This document shows, one piece after another, positions 45,368 through 54,225 of a stretch of 64,000 nucleotides of DNA. Origin of the DNA: an uncultured Saprospiraceae bacterium (GTDB lineage: Bacteria > Bacteroidota > Bacteroidia > Chitinophagales > Saprospiraceae); NCBI GenBank assembly GCA_937959275.1, contig CALGLU010000031.1, forward strand, positions 62,001 through 126,000, written 5' to 3'. The notes under the pieces were generated by a model. The model searched no databases. It worked only from the letters and a program-made list of their open reading frames with translations, and was not told the origin of the DNA. The translations under genes and the position numbers were made by a program. Each line of letters starts with the position of its first letter. Position 1 is the first letter of the stretch.

Positions 45368-46327
45368 TTGAATTCAAAACAAAAATATAGACTATTTACT
45401 GACACTCATGATTCATTGTCTGTTTTTCACATGCCTTGGTGGCTAGATGCTGTTTGTGGAGAAGGCGCATGGGATGTCGTATTGAGCCTAGACAAAGAAG
45501 ATAAGATCGAAGCTGCTCTTCCATTCTTTCGAGAACGTAAATATGGGTTTCTATTAATTCGGCAAGCTGTACTAACTCCTTACATGGGGCCTATCTTAAA
45601 CTATCCTCGTGCTCAATCCAAATTAGCTCATCGATACGCCTATGAGAAAAAGGTGATTGACAAACTAGTTGATCAACTACCAAGCTATTCTTATTTTAAT
45701 CAACATATAACACCAGCATTTTCAAACGGCCAGCCATTCTATTGGAATGGCATGAATCAAAGTACGTATTACACCTATCAGATAGATCTCAATCAAACTC
45801 TCAATGACATCGAAAACAATTATGAAGGTCGAGTGAGAACTGACATTAGAAAAGCTGAACAAAAACTACAGTTTACAGAAACCGAAGATGTTGATACCTT
45901 TTATAATGTGAATAAATTAAGTTTTGATCATCAACGTATTAACATCCCCTATTCAATAGAATTAGTCAAGCGGATGGATGCGGCATTAGTTAAAAGAGGC
46001 AAACGAAAAATTCATTTAGTCAAAGATGCTAAAGGTCAAGTGTATGCCAGTGCTTATGTAATCTTAGATCAAAAAACAGTTTACACCTTGATGATTGGCA
46101 GTGATCCAACACTTCGAAAAGGTGGGGCCGTATCCTTTTTGATTTCATCTATCATCTCTGCTTATAGAACCGACTATGATTGCCTTGACTTTTGTGGTAG
46201 CATGGTTGAAAAATTTCAACGCGTTTTTAGATCATTTGGTGCGGAGCAACAACCTTACCTGAGAATCCATCACAAGGCCAACACTTTATTTAGATTGGTC
46301 AATGCATTAACTGGAAAGGGTGAATAA
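45368..46327 (+). CDS. GNAT/FemAB-like acyltransferase
   Basis: 319 residues starting at TTG. The fold pattern is that of BioF2/FemAB-type proteins: MPWWLDAVCGEGAWDVVLS at the start, then YEGRVRTDIRKAEQKLQF, and a GNAT-like segment YVILDQKTVYTLMIGSDP with LDFCGSMVEKFQRVFRSFGA. Such proteins lie next to polysaccharide deacetylases in EPS loci and may transfer an amino acid or acyl group to a sugar or lipid; the substrate is unknown. Its stop shares one base with the next start (TAATG). Confidence 0.75.
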   Translation: MNSKQKYRLFTDTHDSLSVFHMPWWLDAVCGEGAWDVVLSLDKEDKIEAALPFFRERKYGFLLIRQAVLTPYMGPILNYPRAQSKLAHRYAYEKKVIDKLVDQLPSYSYFNQHITPAFSNGQPFYWNGMNQSTYYTYQIDLNQTLNDIENNYEGRVRTDIRKAEQKLQFTETEDVDTFYNVNKLSFDHQRINIPYSIELVKRMDAALVKRGKRKIHLVKDAKGQVYASAYVILDQKTVYTLMIGSDPTLRKGGAVSFLISSIISAYRTDYDCLDFCGSMVEKFQRVFRSFGAEQQPYLRIHHKANTLFRLVNALTGKGE

Positions 46328-47661
46328 TGACAATCAACCTGCATACAACACCATCTGAACACGATCCTCTCATCCAGTATGTTTGTCAGTTTATAGCAAA
46401 CCATCCGCTATCTCCTACCGATTTAAATATAGACTTGAATTTGAGCTCGGCAACAATTCAGATCAACTATGGCACCACTTCGAAAACTGGCCTTTTCATA
46501 CCCAAACAAAACTTGGCGTTTCAGGCAGATGGATCAGCTCCAGATGACTATATCGCCAATACGTATCATTCGCAGACCTACACTCTCTATTCTGTAGAAA
46601 GCGAAGCCAAAGCTGATACTCCCTTTTTTTCCTCGGGTCAATTTGGTTTTGACATTATTGAAGCCATATTCTTTCATATCAGTCGATTTGAAGAACATCA
46701 TTGTCCCATTGAATACAAGGATGAATGGGATATGATGTATGAAACACATCATTTCTTAGTCAAGCATAACATTCATCACATTCCCGTAGTGGACCATCTA
46801 GTCTTTGAATTTTTGATCAGTTTGGGACTATCTCCAAGAACACGCCAAACAAGATTTAGCCTCACGCATGATGTCGATGTGCTCCGCAAATTCAGGAACC
46901 CAAATCGGATACTTAGAAGTTTAGTTAGATCCTTATTGGACAATGGACTGTCTGGATTTGCTAAAACGCTACAGCTTATTTGGCGAGTCTTGACCAAACA
47001 AGACAAAGACCCGTATAACAGCTTTGAATTTTTATTAGTTGATTCATCAACATATCATTTTGAACACTTCGTTCTATTTATAATGAATGGCGGAACTTCT
47101 AGTCATGACAATTATTATCAAATCAATGATAACTATTTATCATCTGTTATTGAGTCAGCTAGGCGTATGGGCTATACGATTGGTCTTCATTCAAGCTATC
47201 ATACCGATCAAAACGGCCGCCAATTTGAGAAAGAGCAATCTGGTCTTGCTAAGCATTTAAACCATCCAATCGTCTATAATCGGCAGCATTTTTTACATTT
47301 TGACTTTAATAAAACTGCCAATCTTATTGATGACAATGACGTCAAGATTGACAGTACGCTTGGGTATCAGCGCCTGATCGGTTTTCGATGTGGGACGGGA
47401 TTTCCGTTTCATTTATTTGATTTTGACTCACAAAAGGCATTCCGGTTCAAAGAGCTCCCCATGGTGGTCATGGATGGCGGCTTACTAGCCGAAGCTGATC
47501 AAGATATTGCTGCTGCTCAACAGCTATTATCCACATTTGTCAAGCAAAACACGCAGCACACGCACATCACATTTAATGTCCATAATACCATTTTTGATCC
47601 GACGAAACGGGATGTCGAACAGATGCGAAAGTTGTATTTGCAGATTTTGGGGTATGGTTGA
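46327..47661 (+). CDS. Polysaccharide deacetylase family protein (DUF7033-type)
   Basis: 444 residues. The N-terminal half (through EWDMMYETHHFLVKHNIHHI) resembles the DUF7033 domain found ahead of deacetylase modules in Bacteroidota. The NodB-like half has SLTHDVDVLRKF with the metal-binding His-Asp pair and IGLHSSYHT with further metal ligands, then GFRCGTGFPFHLFDF. No signal peptide is seen. It probably removes N- or O-acetyl groups from a polysaccharide precursor or intracellular glycan. Coupled by a 1-nt overlap to the acyltransferase. Confidence 0.82.
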   Translation: MTINLHTTPSEHDPLIQYVCQFIANHPLSPTDLNIDLNLSSATIQINYGTTSKTGLFIPKQNLAFQADGSAPDDYIANTYHSQTYTLYSVESEAKADTPFFSSGQFGFDIIEAIFFHISRFEEHHCPIEYKDEWDMMYETHHFLVKHNIHHIPVVDHLVFEFLISLGLSPRTRQTRFSLTHDVDVLRKFRNPNRILRSLVRSLLDNGLSGFAKTLQLIWRVLTKQDKDPYNSFEFLLVDSSTYHFEHFVLFIMNGGTSSHDNYYQINDNYLSSVIESARRMGYTIGLHSSYHTDQNGRQFEKEQSGLAKHLNHPIVYNRQHFLHFDFNKTANLIDDNDVKIDSTLGYQRLIGFRCGTGFPFHLFDFDSQKAFRFKELPMVVMDGGLLAEADQDIAAAQQLLSTFVKQNTQHTHITFNVHNTIFDPTKRDVEQMRKLYLQILGYG

Positions 47662-47663
47662 AT

Positions 47664-47706
47664 TGAGAGATTGGTGGATTGGTGAATTGGTTGATTAATT
47701 AGTTAG
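47664..47706. repeat. Degenerate 8-bp-periodic repeat
   Basis: After the deacetylase stop the sequence runs GATTGGTG, GATTGGTG, AATTGGTT, GATTAATT, AGTTAGTT with an 8-bp period. It overlaps the last bases of the convergent reductase gene, whose C-terminus may have been shaped by it. Confidence 0.5.
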
Positions 47707-48210
47707 TTCTTTTGCGAAATGTTTGAGTTGGCTTTCAACTTCAGCTGTCATCTTATTCTCAGTAATCCATCCATGCACATTGCCTCTGTAGTTCATACCT
47801 AGATAAGCAGCTGATTCAATAAAAGGCATATAAAAACCATCTTTTAGATCATTATCAGAACCACAGCTAACGACGGCCATTTCCTTTCCTCTTAACTGTC
47901 TTCCTAGATCCTTATTCAAGAGTAATAAATCAGATAAGCGATCAAAGAATATTTTCATGCGGCCACTCATGCTATACCAATAGACTGGAGTTGCAAATAT
48001 TAAACAATCATAGGTGTCAATGATCTCTTTTATCAACTGTGGAAAGTCGTCATCTTGATTTTGGAAATCATAATCAAAATGTCCAATCGTTTTGGTTTTC
48101 AAGTCAATCAATGGTGCTTGTAATTCTTCGCAAACTGTGTTGTACAATATCCTTGTATTGCCATGGCTACGCTCGCTACCCAAAATGATGATCGATTTTT
48201 GCATGTACAA
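47695..48210 (-). CDS. Flavodoxin-fold NAD(P)H-dependent FMN reductase
   Basis: 171 residues. The N-terminus SIIILGSERSHGNTRILYN carries the flavodoxin-like phosphate loop (GSxRxxGNT), and DCLIFATPVYWYSMSGRMKI with the following FFDRLSDL is the family's FMN-binding and dimer region. It probably reduces flavin or quinone-like compounds with NAD(P)H. It stands alone, convergent with the deacetylase. The first ATG gives MYMQKS; the internal ATG two codons later is equally possible. Confidence 0.85.
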   Translation of the reverse strand: MYMQKSIIILGSERSHGNTRILYNTVCEELQAPLIDLKTKTIGHFDYDFQNQDDDFPQLIKEIIDTYDCLIFATPVYWYSMSGRMKIFFDRLSDLLLLNKDLGRQLRGKEMAVVSCGSDNDLKDGFYMPFIESAAYLGMNYRGNVHGWITENKMTAEVESQLKHFAKELTN

Positions 48211-48295
48211 TATTATGGGAATATTGGGTACTTGACTAGCGCTGGCGGTTTTTTTATTCTTTTACGCCCCACACGAATTATGAGTAATATCAAGA

Positions 48296-49927
48296 TCATT
48301 TAATATCATAGTTTATATAGTAATTTGGATTGCTCTCGATCTCACACTTTACATTTTGATCAATATTCATTTCTTTCATCGTAGTCGTTGGATTGAGTTT
48401 CGTCTTTTTTCCGTTAATAGAAATTAAAACACTCATATCAAATGAGTCTATACAGTTTTGCCATTGATAACTTAGTGTTCCGTTGTTTACAGTCAATACC
48501 AAAGTCGGTATTTCGGTATGTCTCAAGTACTGATCAAAGATTGGTTTGAGATCCTTTTCAGCATGCTTAGTTATATAGGCTTCGATCTGTTGGGTAGTGA
48601 CTGTCTGGTGATAAAAGTCTTTGTTTAGACCACGTAGTATGTTTCTCCATGTTTCATCATTATCGATAAGTGTACGAATCGTGTGTAGTAGATTAGCTCC
48701 TTTGGAATACATATCACCAGAGCCTGACTTATTCACGCCATATGGACCAATGATGGGTTTATCATTTCTGATGTTTTGCCGGGTACCGATAACATATTCG
48801 CTAGCGGCATCTTTGCCATAGTGATAATCTAGATACAGGCCTTCGGAGTAGGCAGTAAAGCCTTCGTGTACCCACATGTCTGCCATGTCTTTGTAGGTAA
48901 CATTGTTGGCAAACCATTCGTGTCCAGATTCGTGTATGAGGATAAAATCAAAATTAAGCCCCCATCCAGTACCACTCACATCTCTAAACCCGTACCCGTT
49001 GCGATAGCCATTTCCATACGTGATACTACTTTGGTGTTCCATTCCCGGATAGGGTACTTCGACTATTTTAAAACTATCATCATAAAACGGATATGGTCCA
49101 AACCAATGCTCAAATGCGGCTAACAACATCGGCACTTGTTTGAATTGTGCTTTTGCTTTTTTGAGATTATAGCTTAGCACATAATAGTCACAATCAAGAG
49201 CTCCTGCTTCACCATCATACTGCTCGTCAAAGTGCACATAATCACCCACATTCAGGTTGACACCATAGTTATTAATTGGATTTATGACTTGCCAAACAAA
49301 GGTCTTCATCCCAAGCTCCGCACTATGAGTATTTATTAATCTACCATTACCAACAGCAGTCAAATGCTCAGGGACTGTAAATCTCATGATCATCCCCTCA
49401 TCAGTCTCATCATACATATGATCTTTGCAAGGCCACCAGAGACTAGCTCCAAGACCTTGGCAAGTGGTAACGATAAAATCATTACCATTTTCATCTTTTT
49501 TCCAACTCAGCCCTCCAGACCACGGAGGTCTTTTACTGACAACCGGTTTGCCTTCATAATGCACCGTGATAGAATCGATTGCTTGTATCTTCTGTTCCTT
49601 AGTTAAATCCACAAACCAAGCATTGCCTTCCTTATTGAAGTTGAGCGCCTTCCCACCTTGCTCTACTTTGGTGATCATCATCGGAGCCTGTAAATCTATT
49701 TGCATGCGCTGTTGATCATCTAGGACCTTGTATCTGATCGTATTTTGACCTTTTAAGGTGCTATCAGCAGGATTCACTGTTATAGCTAAATCATAGTGAA
49801 GTAAATCCCACCAAACACGTTCTGGTGTTACCGAGCCCCTCAGTGTATCTTGATATGTGAATTGCTGGGAAATAGCAGTTGCATAGCCGCAAATCAATAA
49901 AAGACCTATGTAGTATAACTTTTGCAT
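48296..49927 (-). CDS. M1-family zinc metallopeptidase (exported aminopeptidase)
   Basis: 543 residues with a signal peptide (LYYIGLLLICGYATAISQQ). The zinc site is HESGHEW with His332, Glu333, His336 and the third ligand Glu355 in WVHEGF, i.e. HExxH-18-E as in M1 peptidases. The exopeptidase motif region reads PYPGMEHQSSITYGNG, where the usual GAMEN is replaced by GMEHQ, common in Bacteroidota members. The N-terminal beta domain is normal but the C-terminal helical domain is short. Probably periplasmic peptide turnover. No T9SS tail is visible. Single gene. Confidence 0.92.
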   Translation of the reverse strand: MQKLYYIGLLLICGYATAISQQFTYQDTLRGSVTPERVWWDLLHYDLAITVNPADSTLKGQNTIRYKVLDDQQRMQIDLQAPMMITKVEQGGKALNFNKEGNAWFVDLTKEQKIQAIDSITVHYEGKPVVSKRPPWSGGLSWKKDENGNDFIVTTCQGLGASLWWPCKDHMYDETDEGMIMRFTVPEHLTAVGNGRLINTHSAELGMKTFVWQVINPINNYGVNLNVGDYVHFDEQYDGEAGALDCDYYVLSYNLKKAKAQFKQVPMLLAAFEHWFGPYPFYDDSFKIVEVPYPGMEHQSSITYGNGYRNGYGFRDVSGTGWGLNFDFILIHESGHEWFANNVTYKDMADMWVHEGFTAYSEGLYLDYHYGKDAASEYVIGTRQNIRNDKPIIGPYGVNKSGSGDMYSKGANLLHTIRTLIDNDETWRNILRGLNKDFYHQTVTTQQIEAYITKHAEKDLKPIFDQYLRHTEIPTLVLTVNNGTLSYQWQNCIDSFDMSVLISINGKKTKLNPTTTMKEMNIDQNVKCEIESNPNYYINYDIK

Positions 49928-50236
49928 GATAGAGATTTGGATTAAGTAAAAGTAGTCAATTATTAAAAGTTTATGGTGGTCATCACCTTTCCTCGCTTAA
50001 GGGAAAGCCAGCCTTCGAGGGAGGCAATGCTATGCTTCGAAGCGCGAGACTTGTTATACAAAACTAAACCCTTTAATTTCTTCTGTTCATCCTCAAACTA
50101 TGCTACGCAGCGCGGGAACTTATTTTATGTAAGGATTCAATTTTAAATCTTTCTAAACATACTGGTTTTTCTAAGCTCAAGTCAAACAGCCTCACTTCGA
50201 GGGAGGTTTGGTGGGTGATCCTCGTCGACACAAATC
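49928..50236. other. Intergenic region with interspersed short repeats
   Basis: 309 bp with no gene. CTTCGAGGGAGG occurs at 50013-50024 and 50195-50206. CTATGCT(T/A)CG(A/C)AGCGCG followed by a GA-CTT end occurs at 50030-50052 and 50098-50121. The GC-rich repeats in AT-rich DNA resemble those between the protease paralogs in style but not in sequence. Confidence 0.45.
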
Positions 50237-51856
50237 CTATCTTAAGTCATAACTGTCTTGATAGCTATTATAATTATCAACCATTCGAGCCAGCTGATCC
50301 GGATGCGTGATCGAAAGATCGGTAAGCTCGGTCGGATCATCTTTCAAATTATACAACTCCCAGACTTCACCATTTTGCTTAACAAGTTTCCAATCACCAG
50401 TTCGATAACTCCTAAACCGTTCTGTGTGCCCAGATATAAGGTGTGTCGTCGCTGGCCGTTCTTCACCATTAAAGATGGGCATTAGTGATTGACCATCTAA
50501 GGCAAGAGTTTTTCGATCGTTATATTCAGCTGGATAGTCAATGCTTGCCATCTCGAGAAAGGTGGGAAACAAGTCAGCAACATGTCCAACCTGATTGGTT
50601 ATTCGTTGCGGCTCAATCACATCTGGCCAATGGGCAATACAATGCGTATTCGATCCACCTTCATGTCCATTTTGCTTATATAATCTAAACGGTGTGTTGC
50701 CTACATTCGCCCACGGAGGAGACAAGCAGCGATAAGATTCTGCAGGGCCTGGAGGGATATCAAAGTCTACATTGCTATCAAAAGGACAGGAGCCATTATC
50801 CGTAAAATACATGATCAGGGTATTATCTAATTCTCCAACTTTTTCCAATCTTTCTAAAACGCGTCCGATGTTTTGATCCATCCGATCAATGGTTGCTGCA
50901 AAGACAGCCATCTCTATATCTTTGTCTATTTGTTCTTGCTCCGTCATCGAATCCCAGGTATAATAATCTGGCCATTTTTGTCTGATCTCATCCCAACCCT
51001 TATGGCTTGATCCTCTAAATTTATTGGTATTGGATTCAGCAGGAGACAATACGACATCCTGATCCAGAACCCCTAATTCTTTCATCTTTTCGAATCGTGA
51101 CTGACGAATTTTATCCCAGCCTTTTAGATACGTACCTTCATACTTTGCGATGTCTTCCGGTCTGGCTTGGAGTGGATAGTGTGCAGCATGATAGGGCAGT
51201 AATAGAAAAAATGGATTGTCTTTTTCCATCATCTCATCTAACCAAGTGATCGCATAATCTGTGATAAAATCCGTTTTATATTTAGGTAGAATATTCGCTT
51301 GTATGTCCTCTGGACTAATTTCTTCTCCATCCAAATAAAAAGGTCTTTCAAATTTACCTGACGGCGGAATAAAATATTCTGTCGTTGCCCAAAAGGTAAA
51401 TGACTTTTCAAAGGTCTCTGCAAAATAACAATGCTGGGGCACCCATTTATCAAAATGCTCTTTGCCACTCACGACTGCCGAATAGCCAGCATCTCGCAAT
51501 AAAGACACAAAAGAAATGGCTTTTTCACTTGCTTCCTCACGGCGATTGCCATACAAACCCGTAATCAGTGTGGATCGTGTTGGATTACACTTTGCCATGT
51601 TGTAAAATTGCTTGAACCGCATCCCACCTGTTGCCAACCGATCCAGATTAGGTGTAGCAATTTCTGCTCCGTAGCAACCCAAGTCTGAATAGCCAATGTC
51701 ATCACCGATGATCAAAACGATATTGGGAGCACTTCGCTTCTTAGAACTCGTCGTTTGATGGTCTAGAATTTGGGTAGTCGGTTTGCATTGTACAATTAGC
51801 ACAACTACTAATCCAAAGAATAAGAAGTTTGAAAGATTTTTCATAAAAATTGACAT
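50237..51856 (-). CDS. Sulfatase (arylsulfatase family), lipoprotein
   Basis: 539 residues. The N-terminal hydrophobic run FLFFGLVVVLIVQ ends at Cys24, a likely lipobox, so an outer- or inner-membrane lipoprotein. The sulfatase motif is Cys90 in CNPTRSTLITG, the site converted to formylglycine, with metal ligands Asp52/Asp53 in LIIGDDIGYSD and a later MYFTDNGSCPF. It hydrolyses sulfate esters, probably from carbohydrates. No sulfatase-maturing enzyme is in this window. It is near polysaccharide genes but not in an operon with them, and is divergent from the flippase at 52200. Confidence 0.93.
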   Translation of the reverse strand: MSIFMKNLSNFLFFGLVVVLIVQCKPTTQILDHQTTSSKKRSAPNIVLIIGDDIGYSDLGCYGAEIATPNLDRLATGGMRFKQFYNMAKCNPTRSTLITGLYGNRREEASEKAISFVSLLRDAGYSAVVSGKEHFDKWVPQHCYFAETFEKSFTFWATTEYFIPPSGKFERPFYLDGEEISPEDIQANILPKYKTDFITDYAITWLDEMMEKDNPFFLLLPYHAAHYPLQARPEDIAKYEGTYLKGWDKIRQSRFEKMKELGVLDQDVVLSPAESNTNKFRGSSHKGWDEIRQKWPDYYTWDSMTEQEQIDKDIEMAVFAATIDRMDQNIGRVLERLEKVGELDNTLIMYFTDNGSCPFDSNVDFDIPPGPAESYRCLSPPWANVGNTPFRLYKQNGHEGGSNTHCIAHWPDVIEPQRITNQVGHVADLFPTFLEMASIDYPAEYNDRKTLALDGQSLMPIFNGEERPATTHLISGHTERFRSYRTGDWKLVKQNGEVWELYNLKDDPTELTDLSITHPDQLARMVDNYNSYQDSYDLR

Positions 51857-51982
51857 ATATTTTTCAAGTGGATAAAACCACTTGGATTGATCTATTCTAT
51901 AATTTGTTCAGTATTAAATACTCACATCCCAAGTTACAAACAAGACGCTGGATCTACGCGTATACCTCCGTGAATCTTAGAG

Positions 51983-52040
51983 CCTTGGTGGTTCAATTTG
52001 AGGAACCACGAAGGCACCAAGTCACTAAGTACCACGAAGA
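51983..52040. repeat. Hairpin plus 8-bp-periodic CACNAAG repeats
   Basis: CCTTGGTGGTTC (51983-51994) pairs with GAACCACGAAGG (52003-52014) with one mismatch. From 52007 the sequence runs CACGAAG, CACCAAG, CACTAAG and, after two extra bases, CACGAAG, with a period of about 8 bp. Confidence 0.5.
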
Positions 52041-52079
52041 ATGGATAATCTATTAAACATGATCTTAAGGAGAAAGAAC

Positions 52080-52116
52080 CCACCTCGTTCCCGCATTAAA
52101 TACGGGAGCGAGGTGG
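52080..52116. repeat. Strong 14-bp hairpin, REP-like
   Basis: CCACCTCGTTCCCG (52080-52093) pairs with CGGGAGCGAGGTGG (52103-52116), with one G-T pair, around a 9-nt AT-rich loop. It lies about 80 bp before the flippase start with no U-tract after it, so it is more likely a REP-type element or leader structure than a terminator. Confidence 0.5.
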
Positions 52117-52199
52117 TCATACACACAGAATGCATACCAACTCCCTCCACCCTCATAATTTTAACTACCTTAGACATTAAATAAAATCACCATATATAC

Positions 52200-53687
52200 A
52201 TGTCACTTTTGAGGCAATTGGCTGGCGAAACAGTCGTCTATGGGATGTCTCACATCCTGCCTCGCATACTTCACTATATCATCTTCACCATATATCTAAC
52301 ACGGAGCTTTCCGGATACCGCAGATTATGGTATTTATAATGATCTCTATGCCTACTCATCGATCATATTGATCTTACTGATTTACAGAATGGACACGGCT
52401 TACTTTAGGTTTTCAAGCCGAGAAAAGGATGCGCAGCGAGTCTTTTCGACAGCATTGATACCATTACTTGTATTGGGCATTTTATTCTTAGGCACTGTAT
52501 TAGTCGCTAAGGATTCTGTCGCAGCGTTGCTGGGTTATGCTGGTCAATCGCATTACGTGATTTGGTTCGGCTTTATCATGATGTTTGATGCATTTGTGGC
52601 CTTGCCTTTCGCACGATTCAGGATGGAGAATAGGCCGTATCGGTTTTTATTCTTTCGATTGCTCAATGTCGGGCTCACTATCTTTTTTGTGTTTTTCTTT
52701 TTGGAATTATGTCCATGGTTAATTAGCCGAGGCTGGGAAAGTGCTGATCAATTCCTAATACTTGAAAATCGGCTGGATTATGTATTCTTATCCAATCTGT
52801 TAGCAAGCGGCCTTATTTTTCTTTTTATGCTTCCTGAGTTGGTGAGGGATTCATTTCAGTTTGACCTTGGTCTTTGGAAAAAAATGATGGTGTATTCACT
52901 CCCTCTTGTGGTTGTGGGTATTGCGGGAAGTTTTAATCAAAGCTTCGCTACACCTTTACAAAAATATTTTTTGGGTGATGATATTATGACGAATCTAGCT
53001 AATGCGGGAGTCTATAATGCCACCTTTAAAATTGCCTTATTATTAAACCTCTCCGTGATTGCTTTTAATTATGCAGCGGAGCCATTCTTTTTTAAGAATT
53101 TTGCTGGACGGGATAACAAAGAAATTTATGGCTTAGTCGCTTTGGCATTTACAATTATTGGATGCTTTGTGTTGCTAGGTATTTATTTATACATTGATAT
53201 TATCCAATTAATTTTAGGTTCTAATTATCGGGAGGCTTTATATTTATTACCTATACTTCTATTTGCGTATTTATTTTTAGGCCTATATTATAATTTTTCA
53301 ATCTGGTATAAATTAGTAGACAAGACGATTATCGGTTCATACATCTCTATCATTGGCGCATTGATCACATTAGTGATTAGTATAGTATTCTTAGCAAAGA
53401 TCGGGTATGCCGCATCGGCATGGGCAGCACTTGGATGTTATGCATTTATGGCAATGGCTGGATTGTTGACAGGGAGAAAGTATTATCCAATTCTTTACCC
53501 TCTTCGTAAAATAGCTTCTTATATCTGTTTGACTGTATTCATTGTAGCCATCTCCTATGGTATTGCAGATTTAGAATTAGGATTAGCTCCAAGATTAGTA
53601 TTGAATAGCTTCTTATTACTTGTTTATGGAATAGTCGTTTACTATTTCGAAAAACGATTGCTGAAAGAGTTAGGATTAAAACAATAA
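52200..53687 (+). CDS. Polysaccharide flippase (MOP superfamily), second copy
   Basis: 495 residues with about 12-14 membrane helices. SLLRQLAGETVVYGMSHILP at the start and ENRPYRFLFFRLLNVGLTIF in the first half are typical of Wzx-like oligosaccharide flippases in Bacteroidota. It is only distantly similar to the flippase at 2025. It stands alone, followed by a good terminator, and has no glycosyltransferase neighbours. It may serve the glycan made by another locus, or peptidoglycan-like lipid II export; the substrate is unknown. Confidence 0.87.
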   Translation: MSLLRQLAGETVVYGMSHILPRILHYIIFTIYLTRSFPDTADYGIYNDLYAYSSIILILLIYRMDTAYFRFSSREKDAQRVFSTALIPLLVLGILFLGTVLVAKDSVAALLGYAGQSHYVIWFGFIMMFDAFVALPFARFRMENRPYRFLFFRLLNVGLTIFFVFFFLELCPWLISRGWESADQFLILENRLDYVFLSNLLASGLIFLFMLPELVRDSFQFDLGLWKKMMVYSLPLVVVGIAGSFNQSFATPLQKYFLGDDIMTNLANAGVYNATFKIALLLNLSVIAFNYAAEPFFFKNFAGRDNKEIYGLVALAFTIIGCFVLLGIYLYIDIIQLILGSNYREALYLLPILLFAYLFLGLYYNFSIWYKLVDKTIIGSYISIIGALITLVISIVFLAKIGYAASAWAALGCYAFMAMAGLLTGRKYYPILYPLRKIASYICLTVFIVAISYGIADLELGLAPRLVLNSFLLLVYGIVVYYFEKRLLKELGLKQ

Positions 53688-54225
53688 GTCTCTATAAAAA
53701 AAGAGGATCTAATGTAGTATTAGACCCTCTTTCAACTCAATCACTTTTGTTTTAAAACCTATTTAATAACCATTATTTATACATGCTTTGAGCAATGTAT
53801 CTTAACTTAGAAATCCAATTAATCTTTTCAAATCTTGTCATAGAATACTTAAAATGTAAACCACGAGTCAAACTCTTGATGAGTTGAAAAGACACAGTGC
53901 AGTTACTATGTTACGGCAATTAAGGAAAACTAATTATGGTGCAGGAAGTAAAAGTGTTAGGCTAAAGATGACAAGAGTAATTCAAAAACCATGGTTTTGA
54001 GCCAATTATTTTTTAAATTTTAAAATACACATGTGTTGTTCGCTGAAAATGAAGCACATAAGTATTTCGATTAAGGTAGAAAGCTGAAGACTTTGTTGAT
54101 AATTGCAGTTACTTGAAGAGGAATCTAATTCACATTGAGCTAAGTAATCATTAGGAAAAGCAGGCCTCTTGTGTTTTTAACACACAACTGAAAAGCGCTT
54201 GTGAATTAACTCACACAATATTAAA
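53688..54225. other. Convergent intergenic region, mostly empty
   Basis: 538 bp between the flippase and the short adhesin, which converge. Apart from the terminator at its left end, nothing was found: no open frame of note, no repeat, no tRNA. Confidence 0.5.
53700..53735 (+). terminator. Intrinsic terminator after the second flippase
   Basis: AAAGAGG (53700-53706) and TCTAAT (53708-53713) pair with ATTAGA (53719-53724) and CCTCTTT (53726-53732), one mismatch, loop GTAGT. The stem ends in TTT and lies 13 nt after the flippase stop. An A-run before it would also serve the other strand. Confidence 0.75.

Larger units (their letters stand above)
51857..52199. other. Divergent intergenic region with two repeat elements
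   Basis: 343 bp between the sulfatase and flippase genes. It contains a CACNAAG-type repeat with a hairpin (51983-52040) and a strong GC-rich hairpin (52080-52116), both listed separately. The rest is AT-rich; promoters for the two divergent genes should lie here but none was assigned. Confidence 0.45.

Noticed and set aside
43968-51856. A polysaccharide utilisation locus around GH1 and the sulfatase
   Set aside because: No SusC/SusD pair or hybrid sensor; GH1 is cytoplasmic and the sulfatase is a separate, oppositely oriented unit.
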